From NCBI RefSeq assembly GCF_023856365.1, contig NC_064540.1:1983501-2047500 (forward strand): a stretch of 64,000 nt of DNA. The letters are read 5' to 3'. The translations under genes were made by a program, and so were the position numbers. A model generated the notes under the pieces. The model had not been told where the DNA came from. It searched no databases and saw only the letters and a list, made by a program, of their open reading frames with translations. The stretch is from Brienomyrus brachyistius. Taxonomy: Eukaryota > Chordata > Actinopteri > Osteoglossiformes > Mormyridae. Below are positions 12,701 to 24,244 of this stretch, one piece after another (position 1 is the first letter of the stretch; each line of letters starts with the position of its first letter).

Positions 12701-13410
12701 AGAGACGCCGGGACTTTCTCTGGTTCATTTGCACGCTGAAGGGTGGAAACAAGCGCTAAATCTTTTTAGCGTTTGACTGTGAACTATTCCGAAAAGGTGC
12801 CACAATACTGAGGCTGGATTAAAACACGGCGAGAGGGGCTGACGGTATTGACCCTGCGGTGTCTTAGCACGCCGTCAAGCCAACTCTTCTGATGTCACAC
12901 TTAGGAGACGTTGACGTTAACAGTGCGATGATTAATGAGGTAATTAATTACTTTATCGATCCATTTATCAATTAAGGGTTTTTTTCTGTTAGAGGACCAT
13001 GACACTGAAGTGGAAGGTTTAATATTACTTTAGTATGTAATTAGGTGTCAGTTTATTCCATACATTGTATGTGAGCATTTTTCCTGGTCCTGTATATGTG
13101 TGTTGCCTGTATGCCATCAGCAGAACTACAGTAATACTATAGAACTCTGTGACTGTATGACAACAGTTAAACTGGGACTGCATCCTGCTGGTGTCCCAGG
13201 GCAGCCAAAATTCGCTGTTTCTCCAGAGAAAGAACCAGCAAAGTAGAGGAAAGAGACAATACTGTTCCATTGTTCGCTCAACACCCCCCACACACCACCA
13301 GCCAGCCGTCAAGCTGACTGTTCGCTGGGGCTGGGTGGTGCTGAAGGGTACGGCGCCGACTCCAAAATACAGCGATGCAGGGTTCAGATCTGCTGATAGC
13401 CTCTTTATTT
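9736..13410. other. Non-coding stretch
   Basis: 3.7 kb without a recognised gene. It contains AT-rich blocks (9960-10100), a G-rich repeat region at 11737-11775 (GGGATGTGGGATGTGTGATG) and homeodomain-like TAATTA clusters near 12930-12980. Nothing else can be supported. Confidence 0.35.
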
Positions 13411-13414
13411 CAGG

Positions 13415-13580
13415 GGCAGTGTGCCTATGAGTGGAAGGTCGCTGGTTCAAGTCTCAGGATCGGCAGAGTAATTTCATCATTGGGCCCTTGAGTAAAACCT
13501 TGAATCTCCAAATGCCCCAAGGACAGTCTGACCCTACTTTCCCAAAAATTGTGTTGGATAAAAGCACCTGCAAGATTTGT
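13415..13580 (+). repeat. tRNA-SINE-like element, copy 2
   Basis: B-box-like GCTGGTTCAAGTCTCAG, then ATCGGCAGAGTAATTTCATC, TTGGGCCCTTGAGTAAAACC and the tail ATTGTGTTGGATAAAAGCAC, a widespread fish SINE tail pattern. Shared blocks with the copy at 5765. Confidence 0.6.
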
Positions 13581-13727
13581 TGAAAACCAGCCGAGGACAA
13601 GAGTGGCATCAACAAGGGACAAACACAGAGGACAGATCCAGCAGAAACAACGTTCATCCCCAGCATGTTAAAACAGAACATTAGGGCCATAATTTTAGAA
13701 CTTTAAGTCCTTCTATGGCTTCAGAGT

Positions 13728-13816
13728 AATTGTGACCCATCACCACGAAATGGGTCTTATGGGTGCAGTTCTACTAGTGCGACTTAAGACTCATTTCGTG
13801 GTGACGGGTCACAATT
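13728..13816. repeat. Near-perfect 32-bp inverted repeat (hairpin)
   Basis: Left arm 13728-13759 and right arm 13785-13816 pair over 32 bp with two mismatches, around a 25-nt loop. Core sequences are CACCACGAAATGGGTCTTA and TAAGACTCATTTCGTGGTG. It could be a compact palindromic MITE or a stem-loop RNA gene; no target duplication was evident. Confidence 0.85.
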
Positions 13817-14690
13817 TTGTTCATAAAAACAGCATTGAGCATTAACTACTGGAGAGAAGGAGACATTTGCTCTTGTGACACTATTGAGGGTGTCAGGGCC
13901 TGTTTGGGGTAACGCAAGCAGATGGTTAAGAAGTGATCGAGTGGGAAAGGTGAGCCCAGCTACTTAGACCTGATTTATTTAAACTGTGAAAGAAAGATTA
14001 AGGGGAAAAAACCCTTAGAGAGAGATGGGTCTGTTAGACCCTCATAACTTATGGCATGTATGTGCTGTGAAGTTTGCTTAAGATCAACGGCAGCAGGGCA
14101 TGCAGGTAATGTCCCAGGACGGAGAGAGACGTGAGCAGTGGGAAGCGTGAGTAGCGGGGACAGCAGGTAAGCTGGTTCCCGGGAACGGTAATGGCGGAGT
14201 TGGGGCCCCTTTCATTCTGGAGCCCTCGCTCCTGGTCCCAAGGGCACGCCAGTGCTCTGGGAGATCCGGCCTTTTCCATCGACAGCGATCGCCTGATGCA
14301 TTTATATTCCCTGATTATCCCGGAGCCCCTTCCCATGTGAATTCCTGACATCCCTGGGACAGGCAGGGCTGGAAATGGGGGAGACAGGAGACTCCTGCTT
14401 AGTTTTGTGGGGGGGTCACCATCTGTCCGTCTTGAGGATGGAGAATTAGAGTGGATTCTTGGAGACAGGGAGTGTTCCAGTGCAGTGGGATCACGGTAAT
14501 AGGAAGGTGATTCTTTGGGTTGTTTCCAGCTGGGTCATGGACCCCCCCCCCCCCCCCCCCCCGCCCAAATTCAGGGTGGCACAGAGGCCATGTGTGTGGA
14601 GGTCACATGTTCTCCACTACATGCCTGGCATCTACCAAGTCAAGTCCAGTCAAATGGGTTTTATTGTCTTACCATCCATATAGAGGTATA
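13817..14690. other. Non-coding stretch with C22 homopolymer
   Basis: No gene recognised. A C run at about 14540-14562 dominates the end of the stretch just before the Tc1 relic. Confidence 0.4.
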
Positions 14691-15819
14691 CAGTTATGGC
14701 CAAAAGTATTGAGAATGACACGATCTTGGTTTCCACAAAGTTCGCTGCTTCAGTGTTTGTAGATCTTTTTGTCAAATATTTCTATGGGCTACTGAAGTAT
14801 AATTGCAAGCATTTCATAAGTATCAAAGGCTTTTATTGACAATTACATTAAGTCTATGCAAAGAGTCAGTATTTGCAGTGTTGGCCCTTCTTTTCCAAGA
14901 CTTCTGCGATTCGCCCTGGCTGCTGTCAGTCAACTTCTGGGCCAATCCTGATGGCAGCCTATTCTTGCATAATCAACACTTGGAGTTTGTCAGAATTTGT
15001 GGGTTTTTGTTTGTCCATCTGCCTCTTGAGGATTGACCACAAGTTCTCAATGGGTCTGGGGAGTTTCCTGGCCATGGACCCAAACTGTCGTTTCGTTCCC
15101 CGAGCCACTTAGTTATCACTTTGGCTTTATGGCACGGAGCTCCATCATGCTGGAAAAGGCATTGTTCATCACCAAACTGTTCTTGGATGGAGGGGGGAAG
15201 TTGGTCTCAGAGGATATTTTGATATCATTCTTTATTCATAGCTGTGTTCTTAGGCAAAATTGTGAGTGAGCTGAGAAGCAACCCCACACATGAATGGTCT
15301 CAGGATGCTTTACTGTTGGCATGACACAGGACTGGTGGTAGCGTCACCTTTTCTTCTCCGGAGAATCTTTTTTCCTGATGCCCCAAACAATTGGAAAGGG
15401 GATTCATTAGAGAAAATGAATTTTACTCAAGTCCTCAGCAGTCCGATCTCTGTACCTTTTGCAGAATATCAGTCTGTCCCTGATATGTTTTTTGGAGAGA
15501 AGCGGCTTCTTTGCTGCCCCTCTTGACACCAGACCATCCTCCAGAAATCTTCGCCTCACTTTGCGTGCAGATCCACTCACACTTGCCTGCTGCCACTGTT
15601 GAGCGAGTTCTGCACTGGTGGTGCCTCGATCCCGCAGCTGAAGACGGTTCTGGCACTTGGTGGACTTTCCTGGGTGCCCTGACGTCTTCTTCAGAACAAC
15701 TGAACCTCCCCTTGAAGTTTCTGATGATCCGATAAATGGTTGATTTAGGTGCAATCTTACTAGGGAGCAAGACTGAAAATCAATATTTGTGTCATTCTCA
15801 AAACTTTTGCCCATGCCTG
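14691..15819 (-). mobile_element. Tc1/mariner-type transposon relic
   Basis: About 1.13 kb flanked by TA, with matching inverted ends: GGCCAAAAGTATTGAGAATG on the left and the complement of CATTCTCAAAACTTTTGCCC on the right. The minus strand keeps a decayed Tc1 transposase. Its helix-turn-helix region is readable (VRRRFLEDGLVSRGAAKKPL at about 15500-15560), followed by a DDE-like trace (FPIVWGIRKKD) after stops. Too damaged to be active. Confidence 0.88.
15417..15770 (-). pseudogene. Decayed Tc1-like transposase fragment
   Basis: Minus-strand frame with DNA-binding-domain residues GGSVVLKKTSGHPGKSTKCQ and LLSKKHIRDRLIFCKRYRD, ending in a stop at the point where the catalytic domain should continue. 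Lies inside the transposon relic. Confidence 0.75.
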
Positions 15820-18249
15820 TACAGTGGCATGGAATAGCTCTCCCCTATACCCATGGTGCACCATGCAAACAGTGCGGAGGGTTTACACAGTAGAAGGGGG
15901 GGAGGTGATGCCCACTGCAGTCGACTTGAGACTGTCCACTAACTGCACTGGACGCAGCTCATTATGCGCCCTGAGTCTGCGAGCCCTGCGATAGGCTGGC
16001 ATGCCTTCCAGGGGTCTCCAGGGAATTGCAATGGCTCGAGGCTCATCACAGCCATCCTTCGTAAGTGTAACTAGGTGGATGCGAATGTGGAATTTTGGGG
16101 GCAGGGGGAATTAATAGCAATAAATAGCACACTGATACTTTAATAATTAGGCCAGGACCGGGAGTTGTGATTAAGGCCCCCACCTAGTAACGACACATAA
16201 GTACCATGTAAGTCATTAAAAGAACACACTCACAGCCAGGACCGAAGAGAAAAACCCTTTAATTCACGTTCTCGCCGAGCCCCACGCGCCCCGTGTTTTA
16301 ATTAGGCTGAAACTCCGGCACGGGGGCTTGGCGGGATGTGAGGGAGAGCGACGAATCACACGGGGAGGTTGAGGGGGACCTCTGAGTCGCGGCGACGCGC
16401 CGGCGAATGAGACACCTGTTTATTAGATCCCGGCCAATTTTGCTGCTGACAGCTTTTTAATTGGCTGTTTTTTGAAATGGTAACAGCAGAGATTGTCCTT
16501 TGGTTCCATTGGTACATTCCTGGTATGACAGCCCAGCACCTCATAGCAGACCGCTGCCATTAGACTCATTACTTTTAATAATCTTGCCTGTTTTTTCAGT
16601 CCTTACACTTCTTCCCCCATTAGCTACTTATTTCTAACAGGAAACAGACATTAGTGTTTACTTCATTATTGTTGACAACTTCATTTAATAAAAAAATAAA
16701 AGTCCTCCGCCCTTGTTGAAAATATAGAGTTTGCCACATCTCGTTGTTTTATGCCAGGTTAGATAAGTGCTGAACTTAAAGAGGGGGGGAGGAGTGTGTA
16801 TTTTAAGTAAAATAATTTGCATTTGGAAACAAGGAAAGGCTTTCTAAAACTTTTTGGAAGCAAAGTTAAAAACCCTCGATAAAAAATTCAAATCATCGCC
16901 TGTAACACCAGTCCCTACAGCTGAACTGTCCTTCCTCAGCAAATTGCGTTTCTTTGCATTGCGTCACCCTGCTTACACAAAATCAGAGCTGTGATTTCCC
17001 CCCCCCCCCCCCAAGGCTGCAGGTTGTTATCCTGGAAGGTAGGGGGAGCCAGTACATCCCTGAGTAAAAATGCAGAACCCCAACCATCGGTTGTGGACAG
17101 AGTCAATTTACTTCGGAGATAAGCACAGCCGCGTGTAGGAGACAGAGTCTGCAGAAGTATTCGGGTGGGAGATTCAATTACTACACAGGGCTTCACGCAT
17201 GTGAGGCAGAGTTTGTTTTCTAGATTCGATCTGCGGAACATCACCGCTGACAGAGTCTTTTTATTCACAATACAGTGTACTGTCAAGGCGTTGGCAGAGC
17301 AGCGGGGACCATGAAGACGTGCGGGGCCAGGAGGTGTGTTTGCGTAAGCGCACTTGTGCTCTCAGCATGGATATTAAGTCGGTTTCCCCTCTTCATGGAT
17401 GCGCCTGTAGTATCTTGTGTCTAATCCAGTAATAGCTGTATTTATACGTCTGCATTTCTCGTAGCGTTCCTGATGCACCATCTGGACCTACGTCTGGGTG
17501 TGAACGAAGTCTCCACTCGTGATCATATGAGTCATTCTGTCATGAGTTCCCAAAGAGGCGTCGCTTATCAGACCCAACGAGACAGAGAGGGCTCTCACCA
17601 CCTTGTCTGACAGAGCCCAGGAGAGCTTCCGTCTTGTGCTACATGCTGCTGAGCGGCTCTCCAAAACCTGAATGTTTCCCTGGAACCCTTGTACTCACGC
17701 TGCAAAGGAAAACATATTCATTGTAGAGGCAGCCAAGTTTACAGAGAGGGGGCACAGTTGTACAGTTGACCACGACCACCCAACTCTCAAAACAAGGTGC
17801 ATTTAATGGCAGCTGGTACCCGGGCCGGCTGTAGACAACTCGTTCGTTTCTATGAGACCTTCCGTTGGCCCCTGGCGTTTGGTATTCCACCGCCTTCCCT
17901 GCTGTCAACATTCAGGAGGAGGGGGAAAGGGAGTCAGCAGGGATCAGGTGTGATTTATCTGTGCTTAGACAGGCTGGAGAGGAGTACGCGACAGCAGGAG
18001 AAGGTCAGAGCTGTATAAACACCGACATGGCATCAGGTAGCACCAGCCGACTGGGAAACTCACAGATCTGCAAATATTTAGCCACCCACCCCCTCAACCC
18101 CCCCTTTGTCAACCAAACTTCTAATCTTATACAGTTTGCAACTTGCAAAAAAAAAAAATTGTGATCATTCCAGCAGTCTTCTAATGTAGTAAAGGAAACG
18201 TGCTTCGCGAAAAGCTCGCTGTTAGACAATGCATATTTTTGCACCCTCC

Positions 18250-18288
18250 ATGGACTATCTGCATGGACTATCTGCATGGACTATCTGC
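18250..18288 (+). repeat. Three 13-bp tandem repeats
   Basis: ATGGACTATCTGC repeated three times without change. Confidence 0.9.
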
Positions 18289-18639
18289 AGGTCCCCAAGG
18301 ACCGGGTTGTGAAAAACTAATGTAAAGCTTTGGGATTCATAAGCATGGAGTTCCACTCTGTCAGGACCGCCAAGAACCCGCTGATTTAAAACTATATGTC
18401 AACATGCAAAGAACTGGTTAACTGTCTCAAGTTTGACTGCTTCTGCGTGATACTGCAGAATGGCCATACGATGAAACAATGCTTCATTTGTCATTGGGAA
18501 AAGTACATTGGAATTCTTTAGTCTTCACACACCCCACTGTTCTCTCCTTATGGAGACATACATGCATGTACACACACACACACACATACACACACACACG
18601 TGACAGCAAAGCTTGGGCTTGGAGTGTAGGATGAGCCAT

Positions 18640-18765
18640 TTATCCAGTATCCAGCATTTTTCAGGGTGTTAAGAGTCCAAAGCACAAGCGACTATTCAGC
18701 CAAGGACAGGATTCAACCCAACAACCTTCCAAACACAGATATAGAGACCTAACTCGCTGATCCAC
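18640..18765 (+). repeat. Degenerate interspersed repeat fragment
   Basis: It contains CCATTTATCCAGTATCCAGC and ACAGGATTCAACCCAACAAC, reminiscent of the LINE-tail family at 2344-2805. Weak. Confidence 0.3.
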
Positions 18766-21700
18766 ACACAAAGAGATGAAACAGCAAGAGCGTCCTACTG
18801 CACACAGTGCTCATCTCCAGGAAGCAACTTAGTGGCCTATAGAACGATGAACCAATTATGAATCCATAGATTTAGTCACACTTGTTTTTCCTCATTGACG
18901 TTATTCTCAAACACACGGGATGAGGCGCATTTCCAAGAGGCTGTGAACAGCAGACCAGGCTCTCATTTTCTTCACTTTGTTGGGCGTCTTTGTGATTCTG
19001 GGTCCTCACACTGGCAGCTAATTCATCCTATCTGTAGATGCTATCAGTCTGCAGGAAAAATATGACCTATGAATCAGAAGAGAGGATGCAGTCCCAGTCA
19101 TCGTCTATTGCCTTTGGGCTCTGTTCTCCGGCCTGGAATTCTCCATCTCCGCCTCTCCATGTACCAATCCACAGTGCCCAGAATCCCATCTAACTCCATC
19201 TCTTTCCCTGCATGTACCTGTCGATGGTGCCTGTTGGCCATACTCAGGCTGAAGATCAGGAAATGTCTCCATTGACAGATGGCATTGCCTATGCGGGGTG
19301 AGCGAGGAGGGGGATGGGGGGGGGGGGGGTTGCCCGCATTCAGGTGCATGGAGTGAGCGCCGGGAGCTCAAATGGATAAGCTTAACGACAGGAGACTGAC
19401 AACAGCTAGCGAGAAACACTGGGACAACGACAAGTCCGCAGCGTCGGAGAAGCAGAGCATCGCCTCCTATGAACATTTCATCATGGGGGGGTCTGGGCAA
19501 GGACAAGATGGGCAGGAGTAGAGGACGACATCTTATGAGGGATGCGGGGAGCTTCACCTAGAGCATCACGTGGGCTTCTGCTCTTAAAAAGGAGCAGCGG
19601 TCAACATTATTCACACAACAGGTGGCAGAGTGTAGCTCCAACACTGTAACTCGGCTCAGAATTTAAACATCTACAAATCCAAGACGTCAGAGAAGGTAAT
19701 CCTAACATGCTCCTATGCAAGATGCAAGACGAAACTGCTTGATGAAGCAAGATGAAGTGTCAGAATTCTCACACATGTAAATAATTTACGAAAGACATTG
19801 TGTACCATTGTCTTACTAGCCTCTCTCCTTCTTTTTTAGAAAGTCGCTAATTTTTATCTCTTTTCCCTGGAAGGAAAACTGCTCACTTGTTATTGACATT
19901 GCGATGCATTGGTTTCCTTTTCTGCAAACTCCTCACTTTCCTCGCCCATCTGTTCCTTGTTATGCTTCCCTCCACAGATAACGGGGTATCTGCACAATTA
20001 TTTGCTACGAGAGGGAGATCAATACAACTAATATAAAAGGTTAAAGAACAGAGTGACCAGATTCCGGCCTCATTAGCATAACGTGGTTTGAATGGCAGAG
20101 ACTCAGCAAAAGGGATGGAGGTGGAAGCAGTTTTGGTGTGGAAGTAGCACACCCCCCCTCCCCCCCCCCTCCCCACTCCCCACTGCTTTGCACACCGAAG
20201 CAACAGTGTGTGTCCAGCCCATCTGCCGTGGACAGCTATGCAACTTCACACGCCCCAAAGAAAAACCAAACAAACAACAAACCAAAAGCAATTTCAAGCG
20301 GCGCGTTCACACTGGTATAACCAATCGACCAAGGAAGACGGAAAAAAAAAAAAAAGCCTGCGCAACATCACCCCCTGGAGACCACAGCGAGTATTGCAAA
20401 AAATGGAGGAAAACAGCGTATCATGCAACGACAGGGATGGAAACACAGATTGATGGAAAGATTGCTGGAGAAAAGCAGAGATTGAATAGTGGGCAGAGAG
20501 GAAGTGATGAGAAGAGTAAAGCTAGTTAGACAAGTACTTTAAGCTCCACTGAGCCCTTCTTGAAAAGACATTTCCAAGGCAGTTGATGAAATGGACTCCT
20601 CTGTATCACCCTCCTTCTTAATAAGCCACTTTCCTCAACAGCATGAAGTAGCCCACTGATCCCCAAGGGGGACGACAACAGCAATGAATAAAAGCAATAG
20701 TAGCAGGTAGTGCAAAGGGTGAGGACTGGACTTGGCCTTCCTATAAGCGACACCTTGCCCACTACAGCCTGCAGTTGATCCAGGCTGTTAAATCGCAGAG
20801 AAGGTCACTCACCCTGATTAGCTCCAGTAAGATTCCCAGCTCTGTCACTTTAGATAAATGTGTCAGACAAATAATTACCATAGATAGTAAAAGAGGAGGG
20901 TCATAATGATGGGAGATAGAATAATGGGGGGGGGCATGAAAGCGGGCGGTGACTAAGGGTGAACCGCGCACCCGTCCACGTTGGGTTGTGAAGCTGTAAT
21001 TCCCACCGCTATCCACAGGCTGAAGGTCTGTTACGACAAAACGCGTCTTTAAAAAGAGACGCGACAACAGAGATTGACAAGTTTCATTGACTGGTGCATA
21101 GTTCCGGTTCAAAAGGGAGAGGAAGGGGGAGGGGTGTCCCACTGCAACAAAGACAATAAGACGGAAGCGATAAAAAGTTCTACGACCGTATAACAAGGGT
21201 ACAAACAAAACAGACAATATGAACGGCCTTTGTCGTGAATTCAAACGGCAAGAAGAAATCGTACATGATCCTTGATATAGATACTTTTCTGTGTGTGTTC
21301 GTCACCAAAGCTGCAAAGTAAAGCCTGAAAGAAAAAACAGCTAAAATAAAATACAAAAATAGCGATGTGTTCATTCAAAGAAAACGACAAAAAGCTACAA
21401 CACCAAGCACTTAGTAGCGGACAGGTAATCTGGGTATTTAACTTTTAATTGAAATGGATTATGTTTCCAGGAACCGCATCTCTGCCATACAACCCTCAGA
21501 CATACAAGCAACCAATAAAACAATCAATGCCGACCTTGTACTCAGTCGCTTTAGCTTTACCTGGGATGCATGTTTTTTGAAAAAAAAGCAAAAAAAAATC
21601 AAAAACAAAACAAACAAAAAAATCCAGTGGTTTCACCCCAAAACCCTTATAAGGCACCACATGAATGCATGAGCAATAAAATATTTATCACAGCGTAGAA

Positions 21701-22043
21701 CTGGGGCACAATGGTGATTCATTTTTAATTAAATCAAGCTCCTACGAGGTCCTGGCCATGGTTTTATTTATTTTTATTTTTTTTTTGGGGGGGGGGAGGG
21801 GGGGTGTGTGATGTCAGTGACGTTTGTTTTTTTCCTGTCATGCAAGTGGCACCGTGAATCTTAGGTGTCGCCGAAACATCAGCCACATGCAGATAGAGAG
21901 TGACCTGGAAGGTGGGACAGACCCACGGAGGGGGAGGAGCCTTTTGGGGAGAGGTCCACGCGGGGGGGCCCAGCAAATCCCCCCGTGTTGAGGTGTCAGT
22001 GTGGGCACTGCGCAATGGCAGGGAGTGGGTGGAAGCATGCTAA

Positions 22044-22236
22044 GACACACACACTCACACTGAGAAACACACACACTCACACAAAAAACACTGAGAGACA
22101 CACACAGTCACACAAAACACTGAGAGACACACACAGTCACACAGACACATACACACATATACACACACACACACTGAGAAACACACACACAGATACACAC
22201 ATACACACACACTCAGATATACAGTCACACACATCA
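22044..22236 (+). repeat. AC-rich simple sequence
   Basis: About 190 bp of interrupted ACACAC with recurring CTGAGAGACACACACAGTCA motifs. Open frames across it are compositional artefacts. Confidence 0.85.
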
Positions 22237-22346
22237 CCCCCCACCCACCACAGCTGCCACTGGGACTCTGACTGCTCTTCAGCTGTGTGGATCACAGAAT
22301 AAGGGGGGGGGGGGGGTAGCAGAATTAATGTGGGGGGGGGGGGGGC

Positions 22347-22429
22347 TCACAGTAGATAGCGGCCATAGAGCATGAAGTCCTGCAGGCCCATTAGCAGGCA
22401 GAAAGCAATGACCATTAGGTTCACTCCCA
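22347..22429 (-). CDS. Unassigned exon-like segment, hydrophobic C-terminus
   Basis: After an acceptor GATGATGCAG, an open frame encodes GVNLMVIAFCLLMGLQDFML then YGRYLL and stops at TGA 22349-22347; a GTGAGC donor-like site overlaps the stop. The hydrophobic core VNLMVIAFCLLMGLQDF would suit a membrane segment. It could be the last exon of an unrecognised membrane protein gene lying between here and stac3, or a chance frame. No partner exons were found, and I do not recognise the protein. Confidence 0.35.
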
Positions 22430-22953
22430 CTGCATCATCAGCGCCCAATGTCCAATGCACAGTCAGCCCCTCCTCAGCTCCACTTTCGGGGGGGGCGGGG
22501 GGTTGACCTACCAGCCTGCATGTCACTGGTATAATCCCACATCATCTGCATTCAGCACATGGAGCAAGGGCGAGCAGACAGAAACAGGCAGGCACCGGAA
22601 CGGCAGGGAACAACAGCTCCCTGGCATCGGGCGGGGTGGGGGGGGGGGGCGTCATGCCTCCCCCCAACACCATTCAGTCGTCCTCCGGTCTAAATAATAG
22701 CGACATCAGCCACCCCTCCTCCACTACACGCAGAAACACACACACTCAGACACATTCATACATCCCGCCCCAGGGATAGGATACATTATGGGACAATTAT
22801 CCCCTTAATTGACAGTTAATTAATCTAAAGTCAATTTAACCTTCCCAGTATAACCTTGAGATTTTAAGACAGTGACAGGCTTGGGGGGGACATAGGGGGG
22901 TGGGGGGAGCACGGCGTCCTGATGCTTCAGCTCGTCAGAGTCGGTTGAGGAGC
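22430..22953. other. Non-coding stretch
   Basis: No gene seen. G-rich runs near 22488-22502 and 22636-22650. Confidence 0.4.
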
Positions 22954-23331
22954 GCAGTAATGAGGGAACAAGGGAGGAGCGCAGTGACGAGGGAACAAGG
23001 GAGGAGCGCAGTGACGAGGGAACAAGGGAGGAGCGCAGTGACGAGGGAACAAGGGAGGAGCGCAGTGACGAGGGAACAAGGGAGGAGCGCAGTGACAAGG
23101 GAACAAGGGAGGAGCGCAGTGACAAGGGAACAAGGGAGGAGCGCAGTGACGAGGGAACAAGGGAGGAGCGCAGTAACAAGGGAACAAGGGAGGAGCGCAA
23201 TAACGAGAAAACAAGGGAGGAGCACAGTGACGAGGGAACAAGGGAGGAGCACAGTGACGAGGGAACAAGGGAGGAGCGCAGTGAGGCGGGAACAAGGGAG
23301 GAGCGCAGTGACGAGGGAACAAGGGAGGAGC
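22954..23331 (+). repeat. 27-bp minisatellite, 14 units
   Basis: Fourteen contiguous units of GCAGTGACGAGGGAACAAGG plus GAGGAGC, each 27 bp, with scattered substitutions (e.g. T for C in the first unit and GCGGG in the penultimate). Because 27 is a multiple of three, several frames stay open and yield repeated SAVTREQGR-type peptides; I regard these as artefacts. Confidence 0.95.
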
Positions 23332-23918
23332 ATTCACCGTCCATCTGCAGCCGCGGAGCCCCCCTCTCTGAGGAGGACAGGTGAGAAAAACATGCTGTCC
23401 GAGCTCCGGAAGGCTCTCCTCGTCCCTTAGGAGCGCATGAGAATGTCTACAAGCCCAAAGTTTGTTTCTATGAGCAAAACACTTCCCCAGGACTTCAACA
23501 TGCTTTCTATAGATATAACTCATAATAAAACTGTTAAGTTCCATTAGTATAAAGAATTCATAAAATAATTTTTTAAAAAGTGTTTTCCAGTCACTCCTGT
23601 AATTTTCTGCCGTTGAAGGTGGACCCGAAACACACCTTTAAAGCATTTCACACCAGCTGCAATAGTATCAGAATCACACTTGAACAATAAGATTATTGTG
23701 CAAGTTAGATTATTTTACCTGATCTGAGATCACTCTCTACCACTGTAAACCAACAGCAGAACTTCAGAAACTTCTTTCTGATGATCACAAGACATGAAAA
23801 ACCCCAGCAATGCAAAATAATCTCCATCTGGTCCAATACAGGGCCGGAAACATGCAAACAATATGTGGAACCACCTGTATTATAACAGCAGCGTATATTA
23901 AAATAAGCACTATCAGAG

Positions 23919-24244
23919 AGCTTTAACGCACAGGTGAGGGAGCTTTGACGCACAGGTGAGGGAGCTTTGACGCACAGGTGAGGGAGCTTTGACGCACAGG
24001 TGAGGGAGCTTTGACGCACTGGTGAGGGAGCTTTGACGCACTGGTGAGGGAGCTTTGACGCACAGGTGAGGGAGCTTTGACGCACTGGTGAGGGAGCTTT
24101 GACGCACTGGTGAGGGAGCTTTGACGCACAGGTGAGGGAGCTTTGACGCACTGGTGAGGGAGCTTTGACGCACAGGTGAGGGAGCTTTGACGCACTGGTG
24201 AGGGAGCTTTGACGCACAGGTGAGGGAGCTTTGACGCACAGGTG
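23919..24244 (+). repeat. 22-bp minisatellite, about 15 units
   Basis: AGCTTTGACGCACAGGTGAG plus GG repeated about 14.8 times. Units differ mainly at one position (CACAGG versus CACTGG), giving a readable variant code. The period of 22 makes all three minus-strand frames open and repetitive. Confidence 0.95.

Larger units (their letters stand above)
15820..22346. other. Long gene-poor stretch
   Basis: 6.5 kb without a supported gene. It holds a C14 run (16999-17012), a (CA)n tract near 18570-18600, G/C homopolymers at about 19316-19330 and 20155-20170, and AC-rich simple sequence at 22044-22236. A 160-codon minus-strand open frame at 20762-21244 has no domain features. The block at 16420-16520 looks conserved-non-coding in style. 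Confidence 0.35.

Noticed and set aside
20762..21244. 160-codon minus-strand open frame
   Set aside because: No domain, no splice-consistent extension, amino-acid composition typical of random frames, no homology recognised.
22900..23544. Long repetitive open frames on both strands (132-205 codons) over the 27-bp minisatellite
   Set aside because: The period is a multiple of three, so any frame without a stop in one unit stays open throughout. No start context, splice pattern or conservation.
23705..24239. Three overlapping minus-strand frames of 90-170 codons with a repeated ASKLPHLCVKAPSPVRQS pattern
   Set aside because: All three frames encode the same cyclic peptide because of the 22-bp period, a signature of a tandem repeat rather than a gene.
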